A stretch of DNA of 37,022 nt from a virus. The notes beneath the pieces are model-generated. The model was not told where the DNA came from, did no database searches, and saw nothing but the letters and a program-made list of their open reading frames with translations. Positions 8,161 through 15,744 of the stretch are shown piece after piece; position 1 is the first letter of the stretch, and every line of letters begins with the position of its first letter. The stretch covers positions 1-37,022 of IMG/VR virus record IMGVR_UViG_3300008107_000892, one strand, 5' to 3'. Made by a program: the position numbers and the translations under genes.

Positions 8161-8813
8161 TGTTTTTTGATTCACAGCCAGATTTCTATTATCCATATAA
8201 AGGTGGATTAAAGTTATCTAAAAATCTCTTTCGCAGAGTTAGATTTAGAGATAACTTAAATGCTTTGTACGTGGCATCTAATCGCTACACAATTCAGCAA
8301 GGAGAAACTCCAGAACAAGTATCAAATAAACAATATGGATCTCCAGATTGGTATTGGACTATTTTGATACTCAATAATATTATTGATGTTAATAATGATT
8401 GGCCTGTATCAGATTATGAATTAGACTTAGCAATAGAAAAGAAGTATGGAACTACACAGGATAATATTAAATTCTGGGAAACAAAAGAATTATATGAAGG
8501 CAGTAATCGTATCCTAGAAGGTGGAATAATTATTGAATATAATGAGGGAAGATCAGCACAACAAGTAGCTGGTTATTATCCTTCATATACATTCATCGCA
8601 CCAAACAAATCTCAATTGTCTGGCTCTCAAGTAATGACTCCTATTACTAATAGAGAATATGAATACAGAGAGAACGAAAAGAAAAAAGAAATATTTTTAA
8701 TTAGACCAAATTTCCTAACCAAAATGGAAGAAGAAATTGCTACTCTGTTTGCATATGATACAGAGTACAAGATTGATTCTGCAGGGGTTAGATTACCAGA
8801 AACTTCCATATAA
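8160..8813 (+). CDS. 53: gp53 baseplate wedge protein
   Basis: The 217-residue protein matches T4 gp53 (196 residues) in its N-terminal half: FRRVRFRDNLNALYVASNRY, then YTIQQGETPEQVSNKQYGSPDWYWTI, the LysM-like segment of the family. gp53 is the last subunit added to baseplate wedges and allows them to join around the hub. The C-terminal half, with NEKKKEIFLIRP, is more variable. The ATG overlaps the gp48 stop (TAATG). A bidirectional hairpin terminator follows within 10 nt of the stop. Confidence 0.85.
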   Translation: MFFDSQPDFYYPYKGGLKLSKNLFRRVRFRDNLNALYVASNRYTIQQGETPEQVSNKQYGSPDWYWTILILNNIIDVNNDWPVSDYELDLAIEKKYGTTQDNIKFWETKELYEGSNRILEGGIIIEYNEGRSAQQVAGYYPSYTFIAPNKSQLSGSQVMTPITNREYEYRENEKKKEIFLIRPNFLTKMEEEIATLFAYDTEYKIDSAGVRLPETSI

Positions 8814-8815
8814 AA

Positions 8816-8838
8816 AAAGGAGGCTTAAAGCCTCCTTT
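8816..8838. terminator. Bidirectional intrinsic terminator between gp53 and gp32
   Basis: AAAGGAGGCTT (8816-8826) pairs with AAGCCTCCTTT (8828-8838). On the minus strand, for gp32, it is followed by a clean T-run; on the plus strand, for gp53, by a weaker TTT tract. It separates the two converging transcription units. Confidence 0.85.
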
Positions 8839-8845
8839 ACTATTA

Positions 8846-9748
8846 TCAATCTTCTTCAGCTAATCGAGCAAAGTAGCTTAGAGTGTCGTCTTCATCTTCA
8901 GTGCTAGTAGAACGAGAAGAGAAGGAAGGAGTGGAAGTAGCAGCAAAAGTAGCGACGTTTTCAACTACAGATTCCTCATCTTCATAAGTCTCACGATCAA
9001 TACGTACAGCTGGCTTTGAGTTTAGAACATCATTCAAACGCTTAGCTAGCTCTTCATAAGTTTTGAAGTTGTCATCTGCAGAGAATTGAGCTAGGCTATG
9101 AGCCTTTGAATAGATTTTCTCTAGCTTATCATCATCGAAATCACCTAGAGTTCCAGGATTTGAGAATTCAGATTTGTCGTAGTTCCAGTAACCATCAACC
9201 TTGCGAAGCTTCAGTTTGAAATCCGCACCAGTCCAAAAGTCGAAGGGATTGATTGGCTTCTCATCTGCAAATGCTGGTTGCATAGCTTCGGTGATCTTAT
9301 CAAAGATCTTCTTGCCAAACTTGTAGAGGAATACTTTGCCTTCGTTCTCGGGGTGTGCAGGGTCTTTGATTACGTAGATGTTGGTGTAGTAGGTTAGCTT
9401 ACGCTTCTGTTTGCGAGCAATTTCTTTGTCTTTCTCGCTACCGCTGTTCCAGAGTTGACGGTTTAGATCACCTACAGGATCTTTCTTGTTTAGGGTGGTC
9501 AAAGAGTTTTCAATGTACCATCCACCAGGACCTTGGAAAGCATGGCTCCAGACTTTGGCCCATGGCACATCTTCGCCATCTGGTGCTGGTAGAAAACGAA
9601 TTACAGCATAACCGTTACCTGATTTGTCCATTTCAGGTTTCCAAAACCTTTCGTCTGCACCTCCTTCAGTGCTAGACATCTTTTCGATTTCTTGGTTTAG
9701 CTTGTCGAATGAGTTGGTTGAATTACGCTTGAGTGTTGCAAAAGACAT
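8846..9748 (-). CDS. 32: gp32 single-stranded DNA-binding protein
   Basis: The 300-residue protein (T4 gp32 is 301) has the family order: a basic N-terminus for cooperativity, the OB-fold core (FWKPEMDKSGNGYAVIRFLP; YYTNIYVIKDPAHPENEGKV; GKKIFDKI), and a Ser/Asp/Glu-rich acidic tail used for partner binding. It coats ssDNA during replication, recombination and repair. The start at 9748 (MSFATLKRN) is preferred over an upstream in-frame start because it has GGAG 9 nt upstream and gives the T4 length. No cysteine occurs anywhere, so the zinc site of T4 gp32 is absent. A consensus promoter (9811-9839) gives a 5' leader of about 55 nt that can fold, reminiscent of T4 gp32 autoregulation. Confidence 0.95.
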   Translation of the reverse strand: MSFATLKRNSTNSFDKLNQEIEKMSSTEGGADERFWKPEMDKSGNGYAVIRFLPAPDGEDVPWAKVWSHAFQGPGGWYIENSLTTLNKKDPVGDLNRQLWNSGSEKDKEIARKQKRKLTYYTNIYVIKDPAHPENEGKVFLYKFGKKIFDKITEAMQPAFADEKPINPFDFWTGADFKLKLRKVDGYWNYDKSEFSNPGTLGDFDDDKLEKIYSKAHSLAQFSADDNFKTYEELAKRLNDVLNSKPAVRIDRETYEDEESVVENVATFAATSTPSFSSRSTSTEDEDDTLSYFARLAEED

Positions 9749-9810
9749 GTGGATTCTCCGTATTGGTGAGATTAAATGGATTTGGCTTGTGGACCCCAAC
9801 CCATAAGACT

Positions 9811-9839
9811 ATGGTAGCAGAGTCAGAGAGATTTGTCAA
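9811..9839 (-). promoter_or_regulatory. Sigma70-type promoter for gp32
   Basis: TTGACA (9839-9834), 17-nt spacer, TACCAT (9816-9811). The -35 lies in the last codons of the DUF1825 gene, so gp32 can be made separately from its upstream operon. Confidence 0.75.
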
Positions 9840-10158
9840 GTGCCTCCTTGGCTCGGATGATGTCTTCCTTCATGTGGGTGAAGATTTGTGACACGTCCAC
9901 CTCGGGAGGCACCCCAAGGAATGTAGCAGATGTTCTTAGCATACTAACAAATTCTTCGGCTTCTGTATCGCTAGAATACTTTGCTCTGAAATAAAGAAGC
10001 TCTTGAAGTTCTACAAGTCTATTTAATTTATCTAAACAATCTCTACGAGTTTCTTCAGATTTTTCATATGGACTATACATAATTGTAGCAATCTCGTGAT
10101 ACAATTCTGTCATTTCCGTTAATTCATCACGAATTAGATCTTGTTCAAAAAACGACAT
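9823..10158 (-). CDS. DUF1825 family protein (cyanobacterial type)
   Basis: The 111-residue all-helical protein starts MSFFEQDLI, the signature N-terminus of DUF1825, a family found in essentially all cyanobacteria and in T4-like cyanophages, with no established function. The body is acidic with a CLDKLNRLVELQELLYFRAKYS helix and ends KEALDKSL. It is inserted between gp59 and gp32, genes that are neighbours in T4, and overlaps the gp59 stop by TGATG (10158). The context suggests a role in replication or late transcription. The host origin of the gene is inferred from the family's distribution. Confidence 0.75.
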   Translation of the reverse strand: MSFFEQDLIRDELTEMTELYHEIATIMYSPYEKSEETRRDCLDKLNRLVELQELLYFRAKYSSDTEAEEFVSMLRTSATFLGVPPEVDVSQIFTHMKEDIIRAKEALDKSL

Positions 10159-10745
10159 CAGCTAGAAACCTTGGACAAAACTATCTGCTTATATTTAGGT
10201 TTATCTAAAGAAAGGAATGGTTCGTATTTCACCACCTTTCTTTTGATGTCCGGCCAAACTATAGGATCTATAATGGACTTATCAAAGTCCTTGATAAAAT
10301 TTAATAGCTGATTAAGAATAACCAGCGTTTCTAAATTTATAGAATTGGAAAGATACTGTTTTATAATTGGAGGATGAGTCGTTGTGATTTTGAATAGATC
10401 TTCAAATGAATTATCTCTCAATAATACATCTAGATCATCTGAAAACACAAAACTCATGCTCTGAATTTTTTTCAGCCAATTTAAATAGATGGATGCGTTC
10501 TCTATTTTAGAGATATCCCCGATCCAAGTATCACCATTCTGTACAAAGTGAGCCACAAAATATTGAATCAATTCATCCTGATTAAATTTTGTGGCTAGCT
10601 TTTTGAAGAAGTATTTGTCTCTTCGTTTTTCAAAAGATTGAAGAGTAGTTCTTGTTTTCCCATTGAAGGTAAAATAGTTGTAGCTATCTGAAGTGAAGTG
10701 TAATTTTATTGCAAGGTAAAGTTTGTAAACTTCAAACCCATTCAT
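10158..10745 (-). CDS. 59: gp59 loader of the replicative helicase
   Basis: The 195-residue protein (T4 gp59 is 217) has the family's N-terminal signature EVYKLYLAIKLHFTSDSYNYF and a following basic segment (FEKRRDKYFFKKLA). gp59 binds fork DNA and gp32 and loads the gp41 helicase. The start overlaps the gp33 stop (ATGA, 10745/10742), and the order 33-59-32 is the T4 order, here with DUF1825 inserted. Confidence 0.9.
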   Translation of the reverse strand: MNGFEVYKLYLAIKLHFTSDSYNYFTFNGKTRTTLQSFEKRRDKYFFKKLATKFNQDELIQYFVAHFVQNGDTWIGDISKIENASIYLNWLKKIQSMSFVFSDDLDVLLRDNSFEDLFKITTTHPPIIKQYLSNSINLETLVILNQLLNFIKDFDKSIIDPIVWPDIKRKVVKYEPFLSLDKPKYKQIVLSKVSS

Positions 10746-11080
10746 AAAGGCAATCGTGCACGAGAAGTTTTTTTCATAAAGTTCATACGCTGGGCATCAA
10801 CTTTAAGTTTTTCTTTAAGTGGCTTGGAAATTAGTTTTGAAACACTTTCCAATTCAATACTATTCTGCTCACAATATACTAATATTGCGTCAATGTAACT
10901 AAGTCCACCATGATTTGTTTTAACAATTTCTTCCACTTCCATGGAAAATTTAGATGCTGTCATAAATTTATTCTCTATAATTTCATCAAATGACTCAGTA
11001 GCTTGGGGGGTATGTTTATAAAACGATTCGTTTCGTATTGGACCCCTTCCGTTTTTTTTAAGTTGTTTATCTGAATTCAT
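10742..11080 (-). CDS. 33: gp33 late-transcription coactivator
   Basis: Starting at MNSDKQL (11080), where ATG shares a base with the upstream stop (TAATG), the protein is 112 residues, the same as T4 gp33. An upstream start in the same frame would overlap the nuclease gene by 34 nt and is less likely. The N-terminus is basic and probably disordered; the core has FMTASKFSMEVEEIVK and YIDAILVYCEQN, and the C-terminus ends KKTSRARLPL. gp33 links RNA polymerase carrying gp55 to the sliding clamp at late promoters, consistent with the late boxes in this window. Confidence 0.88.
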   Translation of the reverse strand: MNSDKQLKKNGRGPIRNESFYKHTPQATESFDEIIENKFMTASKFSMEVEEIVKTNHGGLSYIDAILVYCEQNSIELESVSKLISKPLKEKLKVDAQRMNFMKKTSRARLPL

Positions 11081-11757
11081 TATTGAAGTGGCATAGAATT
11101 TTGAGTGTTCCATTCTTTAATGTATCCCATCAAAACATTCATGTATTTCATGATATCGTACTCCTGGAAGACTTGAATTTCTCCGTTTTCGCAGGCAATT
11201 AAAGTTACAAGTTTCTTTACTTTGATACCAGTACGTTCATAATACATCATTGCATACGCACATTCCTGAGCAATATAGTTTTCGATCCACTCTCGCTTTT
11301 TAGGTTCAGTGGAACTTTTGAAATCTATGATTGCTAATTCATTCTCATATTCTGCAATGCAGTCAACTCGTCCAGCAAGTTTTAGTCTGTCACTATATAA
11401 TGCTCCTTCCAAAACATGGATATTATTAATCTTGTTTAGGAAGGGCTTTAAATGTTTGAACATGAACAATGGAAGTACTTTATCCTTGTACTTATCTTCA
11501 TTGAACATATTATTTAGGTAGTCTTCATTCATAGAGTGAAGACTTGTACCTCGGGAAGCTGCCCGTGAGGAAATTCGATTAGCTTCCTTTTCTCCTACTC
11601 GCTTCCTCCATTGTAGAATGGATTTTTTTGAAGTGGCACCAATGACAGTAGTAACGGAAGGATACTTGTTACCTTCAGGGGTAACATATAACCTTCCGTT
11701 GTCTGAGGTTATGGCTTCTAAATCAATTAAAGGTGCATGATCTAAATGTACAAACAC
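11080..11757 (-). CDS. PD-(D/E)XK family exonuclease
   Basis: The 225-residue protein shows the motifs of the RecB/lambda-exonuclease-like superfamily: RGTSLHSMNEDYL (motif I His/Glu region, about residue 70), GRVDCIAEYENELAIIDFKSS (catalytic D and D-x-K, about 130-150) and YIAQECAYAMMYYE (motif IV, about 165). It probably degrades DNA from ends, for host genome breakdown or recombination. The start is GTG at 11757, 1 nt after the PhoH stop; no nearby in-frame ATG exists. Neighbours gp33 and PhoH are co-oriented and touching. Confidence 0.8.
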   Translation of the reverse strand: MFVHLDHAPLIDLEAITSDNGRLYVTPEGNKYPSVTTVIGATSKKSILQWRKRVGEKEANRISSRAASRGTSLHSMNEDYLNNMFNEDKYKDKVLPLFMFKHLKPFLNKINNIHVLEGALYSDRLKLAGRVDCIAEYENELAIIDFKSSTEPKKREWIENYIAQECAYAMMYYERTGIKVKKLVTLIACENGEIQVFQEYDIMKYMNVLMGYIKEWNTQNSMPLQ

Positions 11758-11758
11758 G

Positions 11759-12514
11759 TCAGAATCCCAAATTCAATTTACTAATTAGATAACTGCGGAT
11801 AAGACCAGATCGTACAATATCTGGAATTCCAAACTCTACCATGGAAAACTCTTCCATAGTTTGAAGAATGCTCATAAAGTTTAGAACTCCATTCTTTTCA
11901 TTGGTCTTGACCAAATCAGTCTGCTGGACATCACCACAGAAGATAATTTTAGTATCCTGACCAACACGAGTGATGATAGAATCTAGTTCATGGAAGTTAA
12001 GGTTCTGGCTTTCATCTACAATGATAACACAGTTGTCAAGAGTAGTTCCACGAATGAATGAAGTGCTCCAGAAACTTACTGTTCCTTGACCCTTTAGGTT
12101 GCCATATAGAGCTTCAAACGAAGCATCGTCTGGCATTTCAAACATGTACTTCACCATGTTCTTATATGGGATCTGGTAAAGACTTGACTTATCTTCATGA
12201 TCTCCAGGAAGGAAACCAATTTCTCTAGTGGAAACTAGAGAACGAACCATATAAACTTTTTCATATGGAGTCTTTTCATTTAAAACATCTTGAAGAGCAA
12301 GATATAGGCTAATGAAAGTTTTACCAGTGCCAGCAGCACCATAAAGGAATAGATTCTTTTCTTGGGCATATGCTTCAAACACCTTTTCTTGTGCTGGAGT
12401 CAGTGGTTGAATATCAACCATAAGGTCTGCATCAATTGGCTTCTTACGCCTCATCTTTTTAGAGGACATATCTGCAAATGAGCTTTCATTCTTTCTTCGG
12501 CGGGAACTTGTCAT
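11759..12514 (-). CDS. phoH: PhoH-like ATPase
   Basis: The 251-residue protein has a Walker A motif GAAGTGKT (about residues 59-66), a Walker B VIIVDESQN (about 160) and a sensor FCGDVQQTD, the PhoH pattern. PhoH-like proteins are ATPases linked to RNA metabolism and phosphate stress, and the gene is nearly universal in marine T4-like cyanophages. The first 30 residues are very basic. The ATG overlaps the stop of the preceding small gene (ATGA, 12514/12511). Confidence 0.92.
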   Translation of the reverse strand: MTSSRRRKNESSFADMSSKKMRRKKPIDADLMVDIQPLTPAQEKVFEAYAQEKNLFLYGAAGTGKTFISLYLALQDVLNEKTPYEKVYMVRSLVSTREIGFLPGDHEDKSSLYQIPYKNMVKYMFEMPDDASFEALYGNLKGQGTVSFWSTSFIRGTTLDNCVIIVDESQNLNFHELDSIITRVGQDTKIIFCGDVQQTDLVKTNEKNGVLNFMSILQTMEEFSMVEFGIPDIVRSGLIRSYLISKLNLGF

Positions 12515-12690
12515 ACTTCAAAAGTTGAGTTGGGATATGAGTTTTTGATGCGACCTAACACATCTTTGAATGAGCCAGGGACTTTAGAATTTTTCCAGTC
12601 CCCAACTTCACTGATGGAATACATTCCTGTTGGAACTTGGGTGATGTGTGGGTTTTCTTTTAGATATGGCTCTCGATCAGCCATATACAT
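12511..12690 (-). CDS. Small protein of unknown function upstream of phoH
   Basis: I do not recognise it. From ATG at 12690 (MYMADREPYLKENPH) it has 59 residues; an ATG two codons later (12684) is equally possible, and a TTG at 12699 opens the same frame. It is a small soluble protein with no cysteines, ending PNSTFEV. It overlaps the 3' end of the upstream gene by about 14 nt and the phoH start by 4 nt, so translation is probably coupled. Confidence 0.6.
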   Translation of the reverse strand: MYMADREPYLKENPHITQVPTGMYSISEVGDWKNSKVPGSFKDVLGRIKNSYPNSTFEV

Positions 12691-13186
12691 CCACTTCAAA
12701 TGAAACTTTTTCTCCGAGGTAATAATTACGATAAGACTGAATTGTGTCAGTTTGCTTATATTTATCGGGCATTGCTAAAGGCGGATCAATCCAACCTAAT
12801 TCTGAAAGATTAGTAGGAGGATATTTTAGATACTCCTTCAAAGATTCGGTAGCATGAAATTTACCGTATCTCCTAGTGTATTCGATGCAACATTGCTCAA
12901 ACAGTTCATAGAGCCAGTTGTAATGTGATCTAGAACTCCTAGCCCAGATAGCAGAAGGGTGGTTAATATGACAAGCTTTATAGAGATTTGATTCTCTTGG
13001 CTCATCGAGTTTGAATCTCTTGATCTGTCGATTCTTATTAGAAAGTTCGTAATAACCAATACCGTCAAGAACTCGATGAGCGGTTGATAAAAGCTGTGCA
13101 TATTCAACAATCATTTTAACACAATGTTTGTCACAATGTTCCTGGGCACAGATGGTTGGGTTGCAATTCAAATAAAAAATGTTCAT
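12677..13186 (-). CDS. Conserved phage protein with Cys/His-rich N-terminus
   Basis: The 169-residue protein begins MNIFYLNCNPTICAQEHCDKHCVKM, followed by EYAQLLSTAHRVLDG and a KACHINHPSAIWARSS segment, a pattern I know from uncharacterised proteins in many cyanophages and other large phages. Clustered Cys and His residues (CAQEHCDKHC, CHINH) suggest metal binding, which is inference. It lies between thyX and phoH in the replication/nucleotide block. No enzymatic assignment is safe. Confidence 0.7.
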   Translation of the reverse strand: MNIFYLNCNPTICAQEHCDKHCVKMIVEYAQLLSTAHRVLDGIGYYELSNKNRQIKRFKLDEPRESNLYKACHINHPSAIWARSSRSHYNWLYELFEQCCIEYTRRYGKFHATESLKEYLKYPPTNLSELGWIDPPLAMPDKYKQTDTIQSYRNYYLGEKVSFEVDVYG

Positions 13187-13203
13187 AATGAAGAAATTTC
13201 ACA

Positions 13204-13792
13204 TTACCAGTCTAGTGCTTCTGCTACGTCAGGGAAGCAGGTTCTAAACACATCTTTACATTCGTTTGCGATGTCCATGTGTTCTTTCTGAGTTCCATTT
13301 GAAGAACGCAGATTGATATAATGAATCCATGACCTGGCTGAGCCCTTCATATAAATTCGAGTTGGAGTTGCTAAGGGAAGTACAAATCTTGCACATTCCT
13401 TTGCTACACCCTGTTTGAGAAGAGAATCATAGAGTTGCTGACCTTTCTCAAAGTATTCTTGAATCTCACCTTGCTGGTACTCCTGGCTTGTCAGTTAGGA
13501 GTTTTGTATCAGCATACCGTTGTGAAAATTCTTGAAATGTAAATGAACGGTGACGAAGCACTTGCGCCGCTATTCCTCGGGTAGTATTAATCTCCAGAGT
13601 CATATCAGCTTGCTCAAAAATACTCCAGTGGTTTTCACGAATACAATAGCGAAGAAGTCCAGCAGCAGTATCAAATTTTTCTTGGTTTGCTGGATTACTT
13701 ACACGAGCAGTATAAGTAATCACTTCCTGGGCAGACTTACCTTCCAGCTTGCCTGCACCTTGGCTTAATGAAATCAAAAAAACATTGCTCAT
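13204..13792 (-). pseudogene. thyX: thyX, flavin-dependent thymidylate synthase, frameshifted
   Basis: ThyX makes dTMP from dUMP using methylene-tetrahydrofolate, FAD and NADPH. The first 108 codons from 13792 (strong GGAGG upstream) encode the N-terminal half with the signature LRHRSFTFQEFSQRYAD, then reach TGA at 13466-13468. The C-terminal half continues in the +1 frame from about 13490 to TAA at 13204 (KECARFVLPLATPTR, RSWIHYINLR, GTQKEHMDIA). Relative to the cyanophage ThyX proteins I know, the loop after SQRYAD, usually with an RRQD..NRQNS segment, is missing. So a deletion of several tens of nt, not a multiple of three, explains the break. Either the gene is dead or the assembly lost bases here. 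Confidence 0.85.
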
Positions 13793-13794
13793 AA

Positions 13795-14142
13795 TTAACC
13801 TCCAATAGCTTGGCGAAATTGATTACTCATGTTTGATGAATATTTTGGTTCAGTGAATAAATTTTCTGGAACTTCTCCAATCATTGATTCATGAATAATT
13901 ATAAGTTTCCGTTGAATATCATTAATAATTTGATATTCTTGAACTTCACGATCTTCACCAGGAATAGAATCAAGATTTGCAGATTCTTCATTACTATCTC
14001 GTGTAGTTTCATAGATACTATCTTGGTATGCAATGTTATTTTCATATTGAATATACATCAAAATATTTTCCAAAATAATTAATTCTTTAGGAGAAAAGAC
14101 CTCCATCAGTTTTGGATTCCATTCAGAATAAATTGCATTCAT
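13795..14142 (-). CDS. Acidic protein of unknown function upstream of thyX
   Basis: I do not recognise it. From ATG at 14142 (MNAIYSEWNPKLM) it is 115 residues, acidic, predicted helical, with a central variable Ser/Glu/Asp stretch (about 55-75) and a C-terminal NMSNQFRQAIGG. The frame opens further upstream, but that would overlap the previous gene by about 40 nt. Its stop lies 2 nt before the thyX ATG, with the GGAGG of thyX inside its last codons. Confidence 0.6.
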   Translation of the reverse strand: MNAIYSEWNPKLMEVFSPKELIILENILMYIQYENNIAYQDSIYETTRDSNEESANLDSIPGEDREVQEYQIINDIQRKLIIIHESMIGEVPENLFTEPKYSSNMSNQFRQAIGG

Positions 14143-14144
14143 AA

Positions 14145-14402
14145 TTACTTTTTCTTTTTGGGTTCTTTTGGTTGAACTCCCCATAGTTTGGGGTTGACTT
14201 TTCCATCAGTCCAGCGGATGTCTTTCAGACCTTCTCGGTACTTGTCCCAGTACATGTCGAAGATCTGTGCCCGCTTGTTACACACTATTATATCATACCT
14301 TGTCTGGTTGTCAACCTCATAGGTGACGAGATATGAATTGAGTGGTAACGACTTATCTTTAGCTAGTTCTCTATTACAATCCTGATGTACGATTTTACAC
14401 AT
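14145..14402 (-). CDS. Small basic protein of unknown function
   Basis: The 85-residue protein has a beta-strand-rich middle (SYLVTYEVDNQTRYDIIVCNKR), a MYWDKYREGLKDIRW helix and a Lys-rich tail (KEPKKKK). I know similar proteins only as uncharacterised cyanophage products. It is spaced 1-2 nt from both neighbours. Codons about 31-40 coincide with a perfect TTGACA-16-TATAAT promoter, so part of its coding constraint may be regulatory. Confidence 0.6.
   Translation of the reverse strand: MCKIVHQDCNRELAKDKSLPLNSYLVTYEVDNQTRYDIIVCNKRAQIFDMYWDKYREGLKDIRWTDGKVNPKLWGVQPKEPKKKK
14287..14314 (-). promoter_or_regulatory. Consensus sigma70-type promoter inside a CDS
   Basis: TTGACA (14314-14309), 16-nt spacer ending in an extended TG, then TATAAT (14292-14287). 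It would transcribe the 115-residue protein gene and thyX, and read towards the phoH-gp32 region. Confidence 0.7.
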
Positions 14403-14403
14403 G

Positions 14404-14856
14404 TCACGACCTATTTCCCCACTTAATCTCTGGATAGGCTTCCTCGATGCAAGCTCTGGTAATTTTATATTTCTTACCTAGAGTTTTATCCTTTACCATG
14501 CAGAGAACTTTAGCTTCATCCTGATGAAGACTTTCTAGTAGTTGGATAAACATGGTCTCTCGCTTGTTGTTTGCAAGACCATCATTACCACCCTTGACAA
14601 AGTTATACAGAATTCGATATTCATGTAGAAGGCGAGTATGCTCGGTATCTACTGGAGCTTCGTTTGGTGTGTATGGAACTTCACCTGAGGGAAGAAGTGT
14701 AATAACACTTTCATCGAAGTTCCAAATTAGGATGGATTGAAGTGCTGCAGTTTTATACTTGTGAAGCAGATCAATTTTTTCCTTTTTTGTTTTTGCGTTT
14801 GATATTTTTTGTAGGACTTCAGAAAGTAGAAGTCGTTCTACTGGTAGTTCAGCCAT
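14404..14856 (-). CDS. DUF6433 family protein
   Basis: The 150-residue soluble protein has the pattern LLLSEVLQKISNAKTKKEKI, ALQSILIWNFDESVITLLP, YNFVKGG and REAYPEIKWG-like ending, which I recognise as DUF6433, a family conserved across T4-like phages next to RNase H. Function is unknown. The ATG (14856) follows the RNase H stop by 3 nt with GAGGA in the RNase H terminal codons, so the two are coupled. Confidence 0.75.
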   Translation of the reverse strand: MAELPVERLLLSEVLQKISNAKTKKEKIDLLHKYKTAALQSILIWNFDESVITLLPSGEVPYTPNEAPVDTEHTRLLHEYRILYNFVKGGNDGLANNKRETMFIQLLESLHQDEAKVLCMVKDKTLGKKYKITRACIEEAYPEIKWGNRS

Positions 14857-14859
14857 GAG

Positions 14860-15741
14860 TTAAAAATCCTCCAATTCATTTAATAATGATGCTAACCTGT
14901 TTTCAATGAAGTAATTCATTGAAATTTTATTTGGTGTATGACTATTTAACAAGTTATACTCCGAGATAATTTTATCCTCTATTTCAGATGGGATACAGGC
15001 TAAATCTATAAGTTTTTGATTGCGATGATAGTTAATTAATTGTTGTTCATTGCAATAACTTTCTGGCTCAGCATTAATCCATTTCGCAATGTTCTTTTTG
15101 CTAATAGGTTTTTGCCGTTTACCAGAGACAAAGGTATCGGATTCAGATAGAAAATTTGGAATACCATCTGATCTATCACCTTTAATCACATGTTCTTTGA
15201 TGTATAACTTAGGATTGATCCCATCGTTAACATACTTTTTTTGAACAGGATTGTATTGGGTTACACAGGGATACTTCGATAATTGAATGAAGTCCTTATC
15301 ACCTGATAGAATTAAAACCTTTTCGGTTTTTAAATTTTCTTTTTGCTTTTTGATATTTTGTACGGTAACGTACTTCGATAGAGTTGCAATAATGTCATCT
15401 GCCTCGGCCCCATAAATTTCCAATACAACGTATGGAAAATTTTCTCTGATTTCATCCCGAATTTTATTCAAGATTTCAAAGATCTGAGACCAATCAAATA
15501 CAGATTTCTCTCTATCTTTTTTTCTGTTTTGTTTATAGTATGGAAAAACTTCTTTTCGCCAATAGTGTTTACTATCGTAGCAAAGAACTAGATTTCCATA
15601 CTCTGCATGAAATTTTTTCTTGTATGATTTGAGAGATGTAAGTACCATGTGACGAACCATATTTTCATCTAGTCCGTCACTCAGTCTAGTTTGCATCATC
15701 AAATTACTAATCATACACTGATTCATATCGACCAGTATCAT
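14860..15741 (-). CDS. rnh: RNase H, 5'-3' FEN1-type nuclease
   Basis: The 293-residue protein (T4 RNase H is 305) has the FEN/5'-nuclease acidic sites in order: D5 (ILVDMNQ), D at CYDSKHYWRKE (about 54), YGAEADDIIATL (about 110), SGDKDFIQLS (about 145) and KGDRSDGIPNF (about 187). It removes RNA primers and adjacent DNA from Okazaki fragments, stimulated by gp32. The basic arch segment KQNRKKDREKS is present. GAGGA precedes the ATG. It lies 3 nt after the small acidic-tail membrane protein. Confidence 0.92.
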   Translation of the reverse strand: MILVDMNQCMISNLMMQTRLSDGLDENMVRHMVLTSLKSYKKKFHAEYGNLVLCYDSKHYWRKEVFPYYKQNRKKDREKSVFDWSQIFEILNKIRDEIRENFPYVVLEIYGAEADDIIATLSKYVTVQNIKKQKENLKTEKVLILSGDKDFIQLSKYPCVTQYNPVQKKYVNDGINPKLYIKEHVIKGDRSDGIPNFLSESDTFVSGKRQKPISKKNIAKWINAEPESYCNEQQLINYHRNQKLIDLACIPSEIEDKIISEYNLLNSHTPNKISMNYFIENRLASLLNELEDF

Positions 15742-15744
15742 AAA

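Noticed and set aside
13462-13492. Programmed +1 frameshift as the explanation for thyX
   Set aside because: AGG TGA gives no convincing slip site, and the missing loop shows that bases are lost, which a frameshift would not explain.
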